Source: Auanema rhodensis
Lineage: Eukaryota > Nematoda > Chromadorea > Rhabditida > Rhabditidae
Assembly: GCA_964057225.1 (NCBI GenBank)
Contig: OZ059897.1
Location: 13,826,001-13,890,000, forward strand
Reading direction: 5' to 3'
Length of the DNA: 64,000 bases
Shown: positions 1 to 11,274 of the stretch, in pieces
Numbering within the stretch: position 1 is the stretch's first letter
Layout: each line of letters starts with the position of its first letter
The notes under the pieces: generated by a model
Seen by the model: only the letters and a program-made list of their open reading frames with translations
The model's database searches: none
Told to the model about the DNA's origin: nothing
Program-made: the position numbers and the translations under genes

Positions 1-402
1 AAAAAGGAATGTATTTTTCCCTGTATACTTCCCGAATGACCGATTGATCGGATGTGAAAAAATACAATTTACTATATTTTGTTTTGTTTTCTTTAATTTT
101 CAGTACGAAAAAATAACACGATATTGTTGATGAAAACAAAATCGTTTGTATAGTACGATTGAAAAAAAAAGTTGTATTTCTTCTAAAATGTGAATGCGCA
201 AGATTTTCTTCTTTTCATGACAATGGTACTTAAATGTAGTACAAAGTACATATTAAAATCTGTAGGAAAATTGACAATGACATGTGTATAACAAATTATC
301 TATCTATTCTGAATCCTTAATATGAGTATACAGCTTTTTCTTCGGCTAATATGCTTTGAAAGAAATAATTACTATGCAAAGAGTTAAATTTCTTTATTAT
401 AG

Positions 403-582
403 ACTCGATGTCGTTCATGTGATGCCCCTGAGCGAAGCAGACACAACTCACTGATACCTGGAGATAAAGTACGTCCACGAGAAGCTTCCAGAAGAAGAAT
501 ATCTGTAAATGATGATAATGAAATGGAAACCACAGCTCAATTTATTGAACGAATACGTCAAGAACTGATAGCTCAACTATAA
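403..582 (+). CDS. last exon of an unrecognised gene
   Basis: A splice acceptor (TTTATTATAG) at 393-402 opens a 60-codon frame ending in TAA at 580-582. The translation starts TRCRSCDAPERSR, has an Arg/Ser-rich middle (RPREASRRRISV) and ends in a likely amphipathic helix, QFIERIRQELIAQL. The composition and the CxxC motif near the exon start look like real coding sequence. The upstream exons lie outside the window or behind an intron covering at least 1-402. I do not recognise the family and infer no function. The basic, Ser-rich stretch could be a phosphorylated tail, but this is a guess. Confidence 0.55.
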   Translation, partial: TRCRSCDAPERSRHNSLIPGDKVRPREASRRRISVNDDNEMETTAQFIERIRQELIAQL

Positions 583-624
583 TATTTTTTTCGTAGATAT
601 TTATCGCTATACATATTTATATAC

Positions 625-628
<4 letters not shown>

Positions 629-656
<28 letters not shown>
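629..656. repeat. (AT)n microsatellite
   Basis: About 14 uninterrupted AT units directly after the 3' end of the upstream gene. Confidence 0.95.
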
Positions 657-659
<3 letters not shown>

Positions 660-2359
660 TGTATATACAATATATTTTTTGTCAGAATATTTCCATTATA
701 ATGGATTCTTTTTTGTTTGGCTTTACCAATTGATGCTGGCTTATGGTATATTCCTCATTACTTACTTATCTTTCACAAAAGCACGTGTAGAAATTTGGTG
801 AAAGAATTATCAGTCACATCTCGTGATATTTCATAAAATATACGCAACCTTCTGTACTTTTATAATACAATTAATTGTTCGTTTGACCGATAGTAATAAA
901 TCATATTCTTGAGTTAAGCATGCAGTTGGTAAAAATTTCAAAAGATTAATAGTCTAATTAGAAACGCCGTTGCTGTTAGTGAATGAGAAGCAACCGCTCG
1001 TGGTGTGCATTTACCTTGAAATGATTTTATGTTGGCACCACGTGACGCAAATAGCTTTGAAAGATCAAAAGAATAATCACTGATTTTATGTTATCTATAA
1101 AGACTAAAAGGAATTTCCTATATTTCAATATTATCAAACATCAAGTGTCCAAATGTGCCAGATGAAGTTTAAAAGATTGTTTCAGATTTTCTGCTTCAGC
1201 TTCCAATTTATCTCAATTAAATCAAGAAGAACAAATATTAAGATCAGAAATCAAATAAAAATTTGTTTTTTTTAGTGATCGATGTTTATTATATACAGTA
1301 GTTTTAAAGAAAACATCTTCACGAATTCATTTACTATATGAAAAGTATAGGTTTTTTTATTTAATATTTTGGTTTCTAGCTATGGGATAAAATACACGTT
1401 GCTTGAAAAAATACAGTCCAACTTATTTTATACAGAAAACTAAGTATCCTTTAACGAACCACTAGAACTTTGAGCGTTCGAAGGAATACAAAATTTATCC
1501 AACTTAATCAGCTGTTATATGAGGATACTGAAAGCTGAAAAATAATATTCAACAAAACCTGATACCATCACAAAACTACAACCGAGATCGTCAGAACTGA
1601 AACTTTTGCACAATTTAAAAATAGGGAAGAATATAATTTTTGAAAAGTGCTTGAACATTAAATTTTAAAAATTTCCCGGGGTTTAAAATAATTTTCGTTA
1701 GTTCAGTGAACACGCTCACTTTAGTTTATTGTTATTATTTATAATGAACAAAGTGCCAATAACCTTATGAAGATGCTATTGGAATTTAACCTACTAAACA
1801 GTTACTTGGATCGATTTGCCAAGAGCATAACAGTTGGTTGACCCGCTGCTAATGGCATACTGCCTTGGCTCCCATAAAATCAATACCAAGCGAATTATCT
1901 TAACATTTGGTTATACGGCATTGTTTTCACGAGCAGTGTGGTGTTTCTGTTTTTTATTTCCTTTTTTAAATAAATTTGTTATAGTTTTCTTACGTTTTCT
2001 CATGTCAATTATTATTGATATTTTGTATACCGTAAAAATAGTATTTTATTTGCTGTAATTGCTAAGCAAGTACAACTTTCTATAAATAAAAAAAACGTAT
2101 TTCAAAATAATATTGAAATTTATTCAATTATTATCAGCCTGAAAGTATTTTTTAATTTTTTATTTAAACAGTACAACATATGCATGAATATATAGTTTTT
2201 TGTCCTGAAATTTAGCCATCTCTGATTCAAACAGCTTCTTGAAAAAATATATTTATATACTATATTCATAAACGTTTATTTTCAAAATTCTTCATCACTT
2301 TTTAGCTTGAAACAACTCAAAACAGCTTAACATAGTTAAATATATATTTTATTAAAACG

Positions 2360-2370
2360 TTCCCGCCAAA
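2360..2370 (+). promoter_or_regulatory. E2F-like site upstream of ALY gene
   Basis: The sequence TTCCCGCCAAA fits the E2F/DP consensus and is a rare GC-rich spot in this AT-rich stretch, about 310 bp upstream of the ALY start codon. Function is inferred from the motif only. Confidence 0.3.
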
Positions 2371-2682
2371 TGACGTTTGCTTGGAAAAATCGTGCTAGGA
2401 GTAATTTTTGGCGTTAGTTTGAAAAGGTTTTCGAAAGGTTTTTTATGTTCGATATTTGTAATGGTATATATTTATTTTACATATATTATTTTTACTATTT
2501 ATTGTTTATTATTAGTTTTATTTTTATGAGCATCTTGAAATTTAAAAATATAGTTTTACACATTTTTTGCCCACCAATATGCAATACGTGGGCTTTTCTG
2601 AGGTTTTTAATTTTATAATTTTTCTTTTATAATATGAACAATAATTTGATGCTGCTCTTTTATAATTAATTAAAATTGCAGA

Positions 2683-3806
2683 ATGACTACTGTTAATATG
2701 TCTTTAGACGAAATTATTCGTAAATCTAAAGTCAATCGTTCTGGTGGAGGTGGTGGCAGTGGAAAGAAGAAGGTAATTAAAGTAAATTACATTATATTAT
2801 TACATATAAATATTTCTAATTACAGAGTTTTGGACAGAATAATAGGGAAAGAGGAGGACGTAGCTTCCCTACAGCCGCTAGCAGAGTAAGGATAAAATGA
2901 TTTTTTGATAGCAATTGTGTGTTCGCCAGGGAAGTGGAATTGAAGGAAAATGGAAGCATGATTTATTCCATGAGATGCAAACTATTGAACGAGTCGAAAG
3001 AAAAGCTCGTGCTCCAAAGGTGATATTTGTAAACAGTAATATTTCTTTATGTTTTATACTACAGGTTTTCAACAAAGTTGCTGCTGTTGGAAAAGATGCT
3101 AGAATAAGCATCACAAATTTGCCACAAGATATTTCTGATTTAGATTTGGAGGTTCGTGTAGTCGTACTTATATAAAAAGTTCTTTCTATTATAGGAAATG
3201 TTCCAACCTTTCAATTTCAATAAAGTTCAAGTTAACTATAATGCTGAGGGACTATCTTTGGGAACTGCTGACGTTTTCTTTGACAGAGCATCTGATGCTA
3301 ATCGCGCTATGAAAGAGTTTTCTGGAGCTTCGATAGATGGTACTGTTTGGTAATGAATTAACACCACTATAAAAGTGTTTTGTAGGAGTTCCTTTGAAAA
3401 TGGCTATCCTCTCAGAAGGAGTAGTCGGAGGAACAAGCATTTCCGAGAGACTCTCTTTACCTAAAACTACCCAGAGAGTAAGTGGCGGATTCCGCGCCGC
3501 TAAAAGCCTTCGTTCACCAATGAATGGAAGAATTAATAAGGTTTTAATCTGTTTTCAATGTTAACCAAGGTATTTGTTTAGAAGAGTAAGCGTACAAGCG
3601 GAAGTTCTGGTGGAAATAAGGCTGGCCGATTTTTGGATCGTTTGGCTGATGATCACGATTTCCAGCGGTTTGTTTTAATATTAGGATAGTTGTATGTATA
3701 TTGTTTCAGCGAAGAACGCGGTGCTAAAAAGTTAGCAGACTTGGATCGTGAGCTCGATGAGTACATGTCACATAATAAGAAAGGTTCCACTAAGATGGAG
3801 GAATAA
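2683..3806 (+). CDS. aly: ALY/REF (THO complex subunit 4) mRNA export factor
   Basis: The eight exons are 2683-2772, 2826-2885, 2930-3019, 3065-3151, 3195-3339, 3386-3540, 3582-3667 and 3710-3806, giving 269 aa. All introns are 41-53 bp. The order is: an N-terminal REF-type motif (MSLDEIIRKSK), a Gly-rich linker, a single RRM at about 88-165 with RNP2-like ISITNLP and a degenerate RNP1 (TADVFFDR), a basic Gly/Ser region, and a C-terminal FoP-type helix (RFLDRLADDHDF, then LDRELDEYM). Proteins of this family bridge the TREX complex and the exporter NXF1 in the nucleus. The start is set by an acceptor-like TTGCAG one base upstream of the ATG, as for trans-splicing. The second intron could instead end at 2911, which would add six codons, but that intron would be only 26 bp. 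Confidence 0.93.
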
Positions 3807-3988
3807 TTATGTAATGTTAATATTCTTTTATTTCTTGATAATTGTTTTCTATTCTCATTGTTCCTTGAGCACCATTCTTTATTCTATTTTGATAACCTCA
3901 GGTTCGATGTTCATTTCCCTATAATTGTTGTGCAACCTTTATTTTTCAAATAATGGTAAAGCGTATGTTGTTGCATTCTTATTTGACG

Positions 3989-3994
3989 AATAAA
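3989..3994 (+). terminator. poly(A) signal of the ALY gene
   Basis: AATAAA lies 182 bp after the ALY stop codon and is followed by overlapping AATAAATAAT. It lies immediately beyond the stop codon of the convergent gene at 4002, so the two transcripts almost certainly overlap. Confidence 0.6.
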
Positions 3995-4001
3995 TAAATA
4001 A

Positions 4002-5241
4002 TTAAAATACATTCAATATTATGATGAGAATCATTGGTGAAATAATCAGAAATGTATAAGCAGATTTCAAGTAGGGAGCTACTACTTCATAAGGGATCCT
4101 CTCTGAGTGAAGATTAGTATCCATTGACTCTCTTACACTGAAGCGGGCCTGAAATAAATTTATTTAGATCATAAACAAATGTGGCCGAAAGGTGATGAAA
4201 CCATCGATGACTACTTTAGGATTAGTAGATGAAGGATGTATTGTGCTCGAGAAAAGCTTGATATAAATGTCAAGAAAATCCATTACCTCGAAATTTTTGA
4301 TTGTGTTTTCGTTAATGCGAGAAGCATTACATATATATTCGCCATCATGAATAGCTGGATTATAGTTGATGATCAGAATATCGCTATTGAGTGGAGCTGG
4401 TAAATCGCTCAACTAAATTAAGAAAAATGTATATTTCAAAGTTAAAATAACTTTATTTGTTACAGTTCGTATGAATGTTGTTCTGTTTTCTTGAATATTA
4501 CAGTCTAAGGCCGTTATATTTTCATAAAACAAACGGATAAAATATGAGCTGTTTGCTTGAGCATTTACAAAATCTCCATCAGTTATGTTAACATTCCAAG
4601 AGTCTAGGGGTGGCGCAGCTATAAAATTAAATACAGTAGTCAATATTAATTGATTGTTGAAAATATAAAAATTTTGCTAATTAAAAAAAAGGAAAATATT
4701 ACCAGATGTTGTTGCACTTGTGAGGGAATCGTCTATTTGAAGGTCAGTTTTAGCGCAAATGAAATCTTCGTACGCATAGCCATGATAACAACATTCATAT
4801 GAGCCTGTATCGTTTTCAGAAACCTGATTGAATCTGAGAAACAAATGCTATTATTTATTCTTTTCTACCACTAAACGTACAAAAGTGTTGAATTGTTGTT
4901 GACGAATGTAAGAAATTCGATGTCAAATGATTCAGAACCGTTTATTCTCCAAATCTGAAACAAACAAAGCAATGGATAATTGTTATGAACTTAAATAAAT
5001 CAGACTTTGATCCAACTTTGAAAAGATGAATTTGCCATGGTTTGTGGGTTGGTACAATTAATAAATAATGGCTCATCATTTGGAGTAGAATAAGTTTCTA
5101 AAAATTGATAACTGACAAAATTGATGAGGATATGATTATATTACGGGAGGCAATGGAAGGATTGTTTATAAATTGTTTAACATCGCCATCTAAAGAGTAA
5201 ATACCACAAACCAGAACTAAGCAAAATAAATGTCTGAACAT
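4002..5241 (-). CDS. two-Ig-domain single-pass membrane protein (ZIG-1-like)
   Basis: Seven exons on the - strand give about 273 aa. The protein starts with a signal peptide (MFRHLFCLVLVCGIYS). Two Ig-like domains follow, each with a Cys pair: the first has LFINC and the hallmark DTGSYECC, the second has ALDCN and DGEYICNAS. There are many N-glycosylation sequons (NCT, NNST, NIT, NRT). A hydrophobic segment, AYTFLIISPMILIIIL, ends four residues before the stop, giving a membrane anchor or GPI-type signal with almost no cytoplasmic tail. Length and layout fit C. elegans ZIG-1, a two-Ig surface protein linked to neuronal maintenance. That assignment rests on architecture only. The last intron runs from a GTAATG donor after NFE to a TTATTTCAG acceptor before ARFSVRES. 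The start codon directly follows TTTGTTTCAG. Confidence 0.75.
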
Positions 5242-6368
5242 CTGAAACAAAAATCAAAAGAATCTATGGCAATGAGGAAAATTCAAATATTCTCAGAGGT
5301 GCACCACATTGTATGAACAATAGACAGATGAATGAAGCTTTTTTCCCCAATACTTCATTTATGAAAATGTTGTAATAGAATTTAGTATAAACTCCGATTT
5401 TCTTATTCAAGAAAAGAACAACGAATAAACTCTGAAAATAGGGCGAAATCCTATCAAATTGAAGTCAAAATTGTAGTTTGTCCGCTGTATATTGTTGTAT
5501 ACATAATTTGTATGATATAAAATATTTCAAATTAGAAGTTAGTGAATATATATGGAGAGCTAAGAAAGTTACAACTAACAATCACCATTCAAAATTTTTC
5601 TAATGTTTGCGATGAAGATTCTATAAAAATATCAGAGATTAGTTATATAATGAACAATAGAGTTAAGCAGTGTTGCGGATTATATAAAGATTGGACAGGT
5701 AATTTGAAAGCAGAAAATATAAAAACTATACGTTGGTGAAAAGAAATATTTTAAAAATAAATGAAATAGTTTTAAATAATTTTTGGAAAGTTTACATATT
5801 TAATATGATTTGTATACTTGGAAGTTATTTCATTTAATATCAGAGATATGCCTATGAAGTATAATATAAGTATTGTTATATATATATATAATATGTTGAG
5901 ATTTTAAAAATATACTCTTTATAATCTACAAAATATACTTAGATTTACAAATTATTTTCATTGTTCACACTCAACTCGAGTATTTTGTGTTTTCACAACC
6001 GTTCTGTTCTGTGCTATGAAGTTCATTGATGCAAGTATTTTTGAAAGTTATAAAACTAATATTTTTCAGTTTAATCATATGTATATGTTTTGGGATAATG
6101 CAAGCTCACGTAGAAATGACGTGAAGTTCACGTTTTATGACCGACAGATAAGTTGGGTCATATTTCTAATAGTATCATTGGTAGTTTGTTCAGCATATAC
6201 CTGTTCTTATCATGACTGCTTATCAAGCTGAGGTACGAATCTTTCGAAGTTCATAAAGTGCTCAATATAATTGATATATTTCATAATAATAACCAATTGA
6301 TAAGTTTTTGTGTATCAACATGTTTTTAACGTTTTTTTTTAATTTTTAAAATTTTTGTATTTGTTCGT
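5242..6368. other. intergenic region between divergent genes
   Basis: AT-rich sequence between the Ig-protein start and the ABHD17-like start, probably holding both promoters. A 71-codon frame at 6016-6231 starts MKFIDASIF and contains a hydrophobic stretch, but it has no splice support or recognisable family. I see no other structure. Confidence 0.5.
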
Positions 6369-7791
6369 ATGATTCAGTCTGACACTATTGATTCAAACAC
6401 TTCTTGGTTCTCAAACTATTTCAAAGTTAGTTTCAATTAGCATTAATTTCGTTTATTTAAGTATGATTACAATAGATTTGTGGTTTATGCTGGTTTGTTT
6501 GTTGTCCACCGCTTCCTCATTATGCGGTGAAAAAAATAGCATTTCATCCACCACCCAAAGAAAGGTCATACAAAATAAAACTTAAAAATGATCCATGTTT
6601 AGTTGTGAGTAATGCTCAACAGGTATATACAGAAAATGAAAAATATGATTTGAATATTTATAAAGTATGTTTAGGCATTAAATTCTGAATTTGAAATCAT
6701 TCCAACTAAAGCTAGTCAAGAAACATTAGCTGATTATCGACATCCAACAAAGGTACAACTAGTGAAAATGATTATTATGACTCAAGTAGTATAGACCTTC
6801 GTAGTACGGACACAATTTAATAATTATGTAATAGGAGTGAAATGTAGCCCACCATCATATAATACTGCGACGAGGAACAAAGTATACTAAAACATTTTTT
6901 TTCTTATTTTATGTATCTTAGGTTATTTTATTTGCGCAGCCTAACTCATCAGATTTATGGGGATACTTACATCCAAATGGTGTGAGTTTGACAAAAATGG
7001 CTGAACTTTTTCAAGTTGATGTTTACGGCTTTGACTATTCGGGGTAATTTAAGCATTTCTTACTCAGAGGTACTGTAATTGATGCACTTTTAGATACGGT
7101 TGCTCTTCTGGTGAACCTAGTGAACAAGGTATTTATGCTGATATTCAAGCAATTTATGAGTTTATTCTAACGGATGAACCACATAAAGAGGTTTGAGATT
7201 ATTTTTTCATTTATAATTTAAAATAAACTATATTTTTATTTACCGTTCTTCAGGTTATTCTTCTCGGATACAGCATAGGAACAGCAGCTGTTGTTGATCT
7301 AGCTTCTAAGAATCCTTCGAAATTAACTGGAGCAATCTTGGTAGCTCCATTAACCAGTGCTTTTCGCTTGGTTAGAAATACTCCTTTTAAAGTTGGTACA
7401 TTTGGATTCGATTGTTTTAACAAGTTAGTTAATAATTTTCAACTATACCAATTATAAATTTTAAGTTATGAAAAAATAAAAAACGCGGATGTTCCTATAC
7501 TAATATGCCATGGAACAAACGATCTCCTCATAGCTTCTAGTCATGGAGAAGCTTTACATTCCCTACTACGCCATCCAGTACCTCCACTTCTGCTTTATGG
7601 AGCTGATCATCGAACAATTTTAAGTGGAATACATATACAAGTTTTCAAGCGGATTATTCAGTAAGAATTAAATTGAAACAATTCTTGATATAACTGTATC
7701 TTTATTATTTCTCAGATTTATCCGAATGGAAACGAAAAACGCATTAGCTATTGTTGAACAACCTACAGTAGAAAGTTTGAATGATCTCTGA
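6369..7791 (+). CDS. ABHD17-like alpha/beta hydrolase (depalmitoylase family), divergent
   Basis: Nine exons, about 342 aa. Exons 1-3 are 6369-6425, 6476-6622 and 6675-6752. The N terminus has the Cys cluster CGLCWFVCCPPLP followed by KKIAFHPPP, matching the palmitoylated membrane-anchor region of ABHD17 proteins, which remove palmitate from Ras and synaptic proteins. The fold is clear: DYSGYGCSSGEP, the nucleophile elbow GYSIG (family usual GQSIG), APLTSAFR, the acid loop CHGTND and the histidine in GADHRTI. So Ser, Asp and His are all present. The oxyanion-hole region is not canonical: where ABHD17 has FSHGNAVDLG this protein has FAQPNSSDLWG. Activity may therefore be altered. The start is the first ATG in frame with the Cys cluster across a 50 bp intron. 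The C-terminal 24 residues are an extension with no family match that I know. Confidence 0.82.
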
Positions 7792-8232
7792 ATATGAATT
7801 TTTAAAAATTTTATAGTCTATAAGAATAATAATGAAATTTTTATTTTTCATACTTGTATGTATTGGCCATAGTTTTTACATCTGAATTTTCTCGGAGAGG
7901 ATAAAATAGAATAGAAATCGAGAAAATGAAAAAAAAAGCTCTGAGAGAACACGTAGAAGTTGGAGGAAGATGCTAGCGACTACGAAAAATGGCACCTAAT
8001 ATACACAAAATAAGAAGGAAAGTGAAATTTGCCATAAATTTGTACAGAAAAGGTGGTACAAAAGCTATATAGTGGAGTGCTTAACTCACACTAAGCTCAA
8101 GTTGTGAAGAAAGAGAAAAATAAAGAATATAACATGATATAAAAGGACTGAAAACTGAAGAAAAAAGTTTGAAATACGAGAAAAAACATCTGGTAACCGG
8201 CCAGAAGCTTGGATTGCTTTTGTATGAAAGTT
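7792..8232. other. convergent 3' untranslated regions
   Basis: This 441 bp gap lies between the stop codons of the ABHD17-like gene and peroxidase A. An AATAAA for the - strand gene is possible at 7840-7845. No coding signal. Confidence 0.5.
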
Positions 8233-11200
8233 TTAATCAGTCCAGGCAGACAGATCAAGCTGGGGAATTGAAGCACATGAAACGGCTTGACTTCCTCTGT
8301 CGATAGTGAAAGCTTTAGGAACAATACGAGTCATGCTGAAAAAAAAATAATGTACAAACAGTTAAGATTTAAAGTTTACAGACCTGTCACCAGTATCACA
8401 TAATACCCAAGATAAAGTAATTTTCTTCAAGGCGGCCAACTGTTGAGGAGTGAAGGCCTCTGGATTTTCAAAGTAAAATCTAAAGAATTTAGAAATATGA
8501 AATATACAAGTCTTTTTCAATCGTAATACCTATCACCATCTCGAAGACGGACAAATTGTTCAGCAATGATACAAGCAAATGTGGGTCCTACCATACTTCC
8601 ATCAATAGGCTCTTCGAGAATTCCTCCAACATATAAGTCTACCTATAATTTGAAAATATTTAGAAATAAAAAAATAAATATAAATGTTTATATTTACATT
8701 ATCTGGATTGTTGGAATAGAGCTGAGCAACACGTTGACGAACACTAGGATTAGTTACCTCAGGCCACTCAAGTACAAAATGTTAAAGAGACCCAATATGG
8801 ATAAATTACCTCGGTGAAGTTTGTAACTGGACGAAGATTACATAGTTTTCTGTAGTCGTTGTATGGACGAAGACCATGATCTCTTCCTCTCTATTAATAA
8901 ATTATGGTAATAATTTATCTTAAAATGCTATACCTGAATATTGAAAGTAGCCATATCACCCATTCCATCGAACAATCGTTCTGTTACAGAGGTAGTAATT
9001 CTTTGTGGATTACGAGCAGGAGTAGCGATTAATCCTCTAGAAATATACTTTTCAAGGAGAATAATTGAAAAATGAACGTAATATACAACCATTCAATCAT
9101 CAACAAAATGAAAAATGATTTAAATTATGTGTTTAAAAATTAAAAGTGCTCATTCTGTTAGTTTACCTGTAGATGGCATCAATATCTCCCATAATTTGAG
9201 CAAAGTTATTGACCCCTCTAAGGAAAGGAGTGTTACCACTTTCTCTGAAGTTTGAATCAAGGAGTGGATAACTTTCCTGGAAAATAATTTTAGAAAACTT
9301 CGTTTACTGTAAAGGAAACCTGAATCATTCCATGAAGTCTATAAGCAGCAGTAGAAAATTCAGTGATAACAGATGGATTTATATTAGGTTGATATCTGTA
9401 TTTAAATTCAATTATATTCTATTCTATTAAGTTTTAAGAGAACTATGCCAAACAATTATTTGAAAAAAATTATAAGTTAAAATTATAATTACCCTCTGTA
9501 TGTTGGTACTAGACGAGAATGGAATGGTCCAATTAAGACTGGAAGAAATTCTTGGTAAGCAATAACCTTTACAAACAGTTATAACAATTTTACAAATGAG
9601 AATTTAAAACCTGAATGGTAGCTCCAATAATTTTACGAGTTTCTTGGAAAACACGATCTTGATTCCAATGTGGGTTCATGTTTTGCAGACGAGCAGCAAT
9701 ACTGTAATTCGAAATTTAAATTTAGAAGAATCAAGAGATTAAATTAAGATTCTTAATAAAATTTAGAAAAAAATTTTACTTATTGTGAAGACGAAGGAAT
9801 GATGTGTGAAGAGCAGCAAGACCAACAAATAATGGAGCTCTATCATCTCCTACAGACATGGAATTTCTTCCATTACCTGGTGGGAAAATTCTTCCGTTCA
9901 TAACCTTAATGTGATATGTATTATAGAATCCCAATACCAAGAAAACCTGAGTTCTAAGCATGGCACCCACACGAAGAGCACGAAGTGTAACTCCTTCAGA
10001 AGCATAGATCTACAACATATGCATTCAAAATGATTCTTGTATTACATATAGCTCACCAAACTGCCATCAATAAAAGCTGTGTTTAAGTTCAATTGTTCAC
10101 GCACACGATTAGGAACTCCAGTTCCACAGACAGGTGTTGATCTGGTGAATGGAATACATTGCCGTCCACTTAAAAAGAATGATGTAATACGAAATAGTGA
10201 AACGTGAAGCTATGAAAGGCACAATGGAACGAACCTTCTATCAGCAGCTGGGACAAGAACATTTCCGCATTTTGGACCGGCTGATTGACAATTACATGTG
10301 TTTATAAGAGAATTCTTTGTAACATCATGTGAAACAAACTGTAAAAGATGGAAGATATGCTTAACTAAATTAAGTATTACCTGGGCGAATTGCATCAACA
10401 TGCTGTTAGCATGACTATCAAGTGCACGAGATGAAGATAAGAGAAACATTGAAATTTCACGAGCATTAGGCCTATTTCTTCTGATTGTTGCTAAACATAG
10501 TCAAGATTATGTTAATGTTAAGGTTTTTTAAAACCAAATTTATCAGACAAATAACAATATAACTTACAAACTAAAGCATTGAAACCGTCATCATACCCAG
10601 CACTCAACATTCTGGTGAATGGGGTGAAAGATGCTCCAAGAATAGTATTTCTTAAATTGTTACATGTTCCATCAATGCTACGGAACTTCTTGTGATAGCA
10701 CATATTGACAGAACAGTCGGGACCGATTTGAGTTTCAGCGCATCCTAATTGGTTGAATCGTTTAGTAAGAGCATCAGCTCCGAAGACTTGGCGAGTTTCA
10801 ACTGAAGATGATCAGAATATTGAATAATAGTTCAAAGAAGGAAATGAATACCTTGAACTGCAGATATGGAAGCACATCCAGCAGGTACGCCAGATTCGTT
10901 TCTTCCAGGACGAGGAACTAAAATTTGCTTAATAAGATACTGAATGCGATGAATTTAAATCTTGCCTGGTTTGAAAGCAACTGTAGTTGTCTCGACATTT
11001 GGGGAGAAATCAGTATTGGAAGTACCGGAACAAGTATTACAAGATACTTGACAATTCTTTTTCATCCATTTTGGATTAATATTACATTCATTACGCTGTG
11101 CCCAGAAGGTACAAAACTGATGTCTATCACAACAATCAGATCTTCCAGCTATACACTTTGTTGGTTGTTGGGCAAACCCTAGATGTAGCTTTTTTTAAAA

Positions 11201-11274
11201 TCAAATTGGTTGAATGATAACTCACCAACACTAATACAAGAGATGAGGAGAAGACTAGCTAATGCCGGCCTCAT
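8233..11274 (-). CDS. skpo: ShKT-domain haem peroxidase A (SKPO family)
   Basis: About 18 small exons encode a secreted peroxidase of roughly 700 aa. It has a signal peptide ([17 protein letters not shown]), then a Cys-rich ShKT domain ([15 protein letters not shown] ... NCQVSCNTC), then an animal haem peroxidase domain. Visible peroxidase landmarks are the distal histidine in FVSHDV, the calcium/haem-side region NTAFIDGSL, the arginine region [13 protein letters not shown], the proximal histidine in [10 protein letters not shown], the [10 protein letters not shown] signature, and FACIIAEQF followed by RLRDGDRFYFE. The domain order matches C. elegans SKPO and MLT-7 proteins, which make or use peroxide at the hypodermis and cuticle. 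The start follows TTATTTTCAG by one base. One intron (10918-10965) uses a GC donor. The family assignment is strong; the specific orthologue is not. Confidence 0.9.

Larger units (their letters stand above)
583..2682. other. intergenic, no supported gene
   Basis: AT-rich sequence between the unknown terminal exon and the ALY gene. It holds an AT microsatellite at 629-656 and an E2F-like site at 2360-2370. A 74-codon open frame at 1834-2058 is hydrophobic with no family resemblance and is probably chance. Confidence 0.6.

Noticed and set aside
1834-2058. 74-codon hydrophobic open frame
   Set aside because: No motif, no flanking splice or trans-splice signal, composition of AT-rich noncoding DNA.
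6016-6231. 71-codon frame with one hydrophobic segment upstream of the ABHD17-like gene
   Set aside because: Does not splice in frame to anything and has no recognisable domain; kept only as intergenic.
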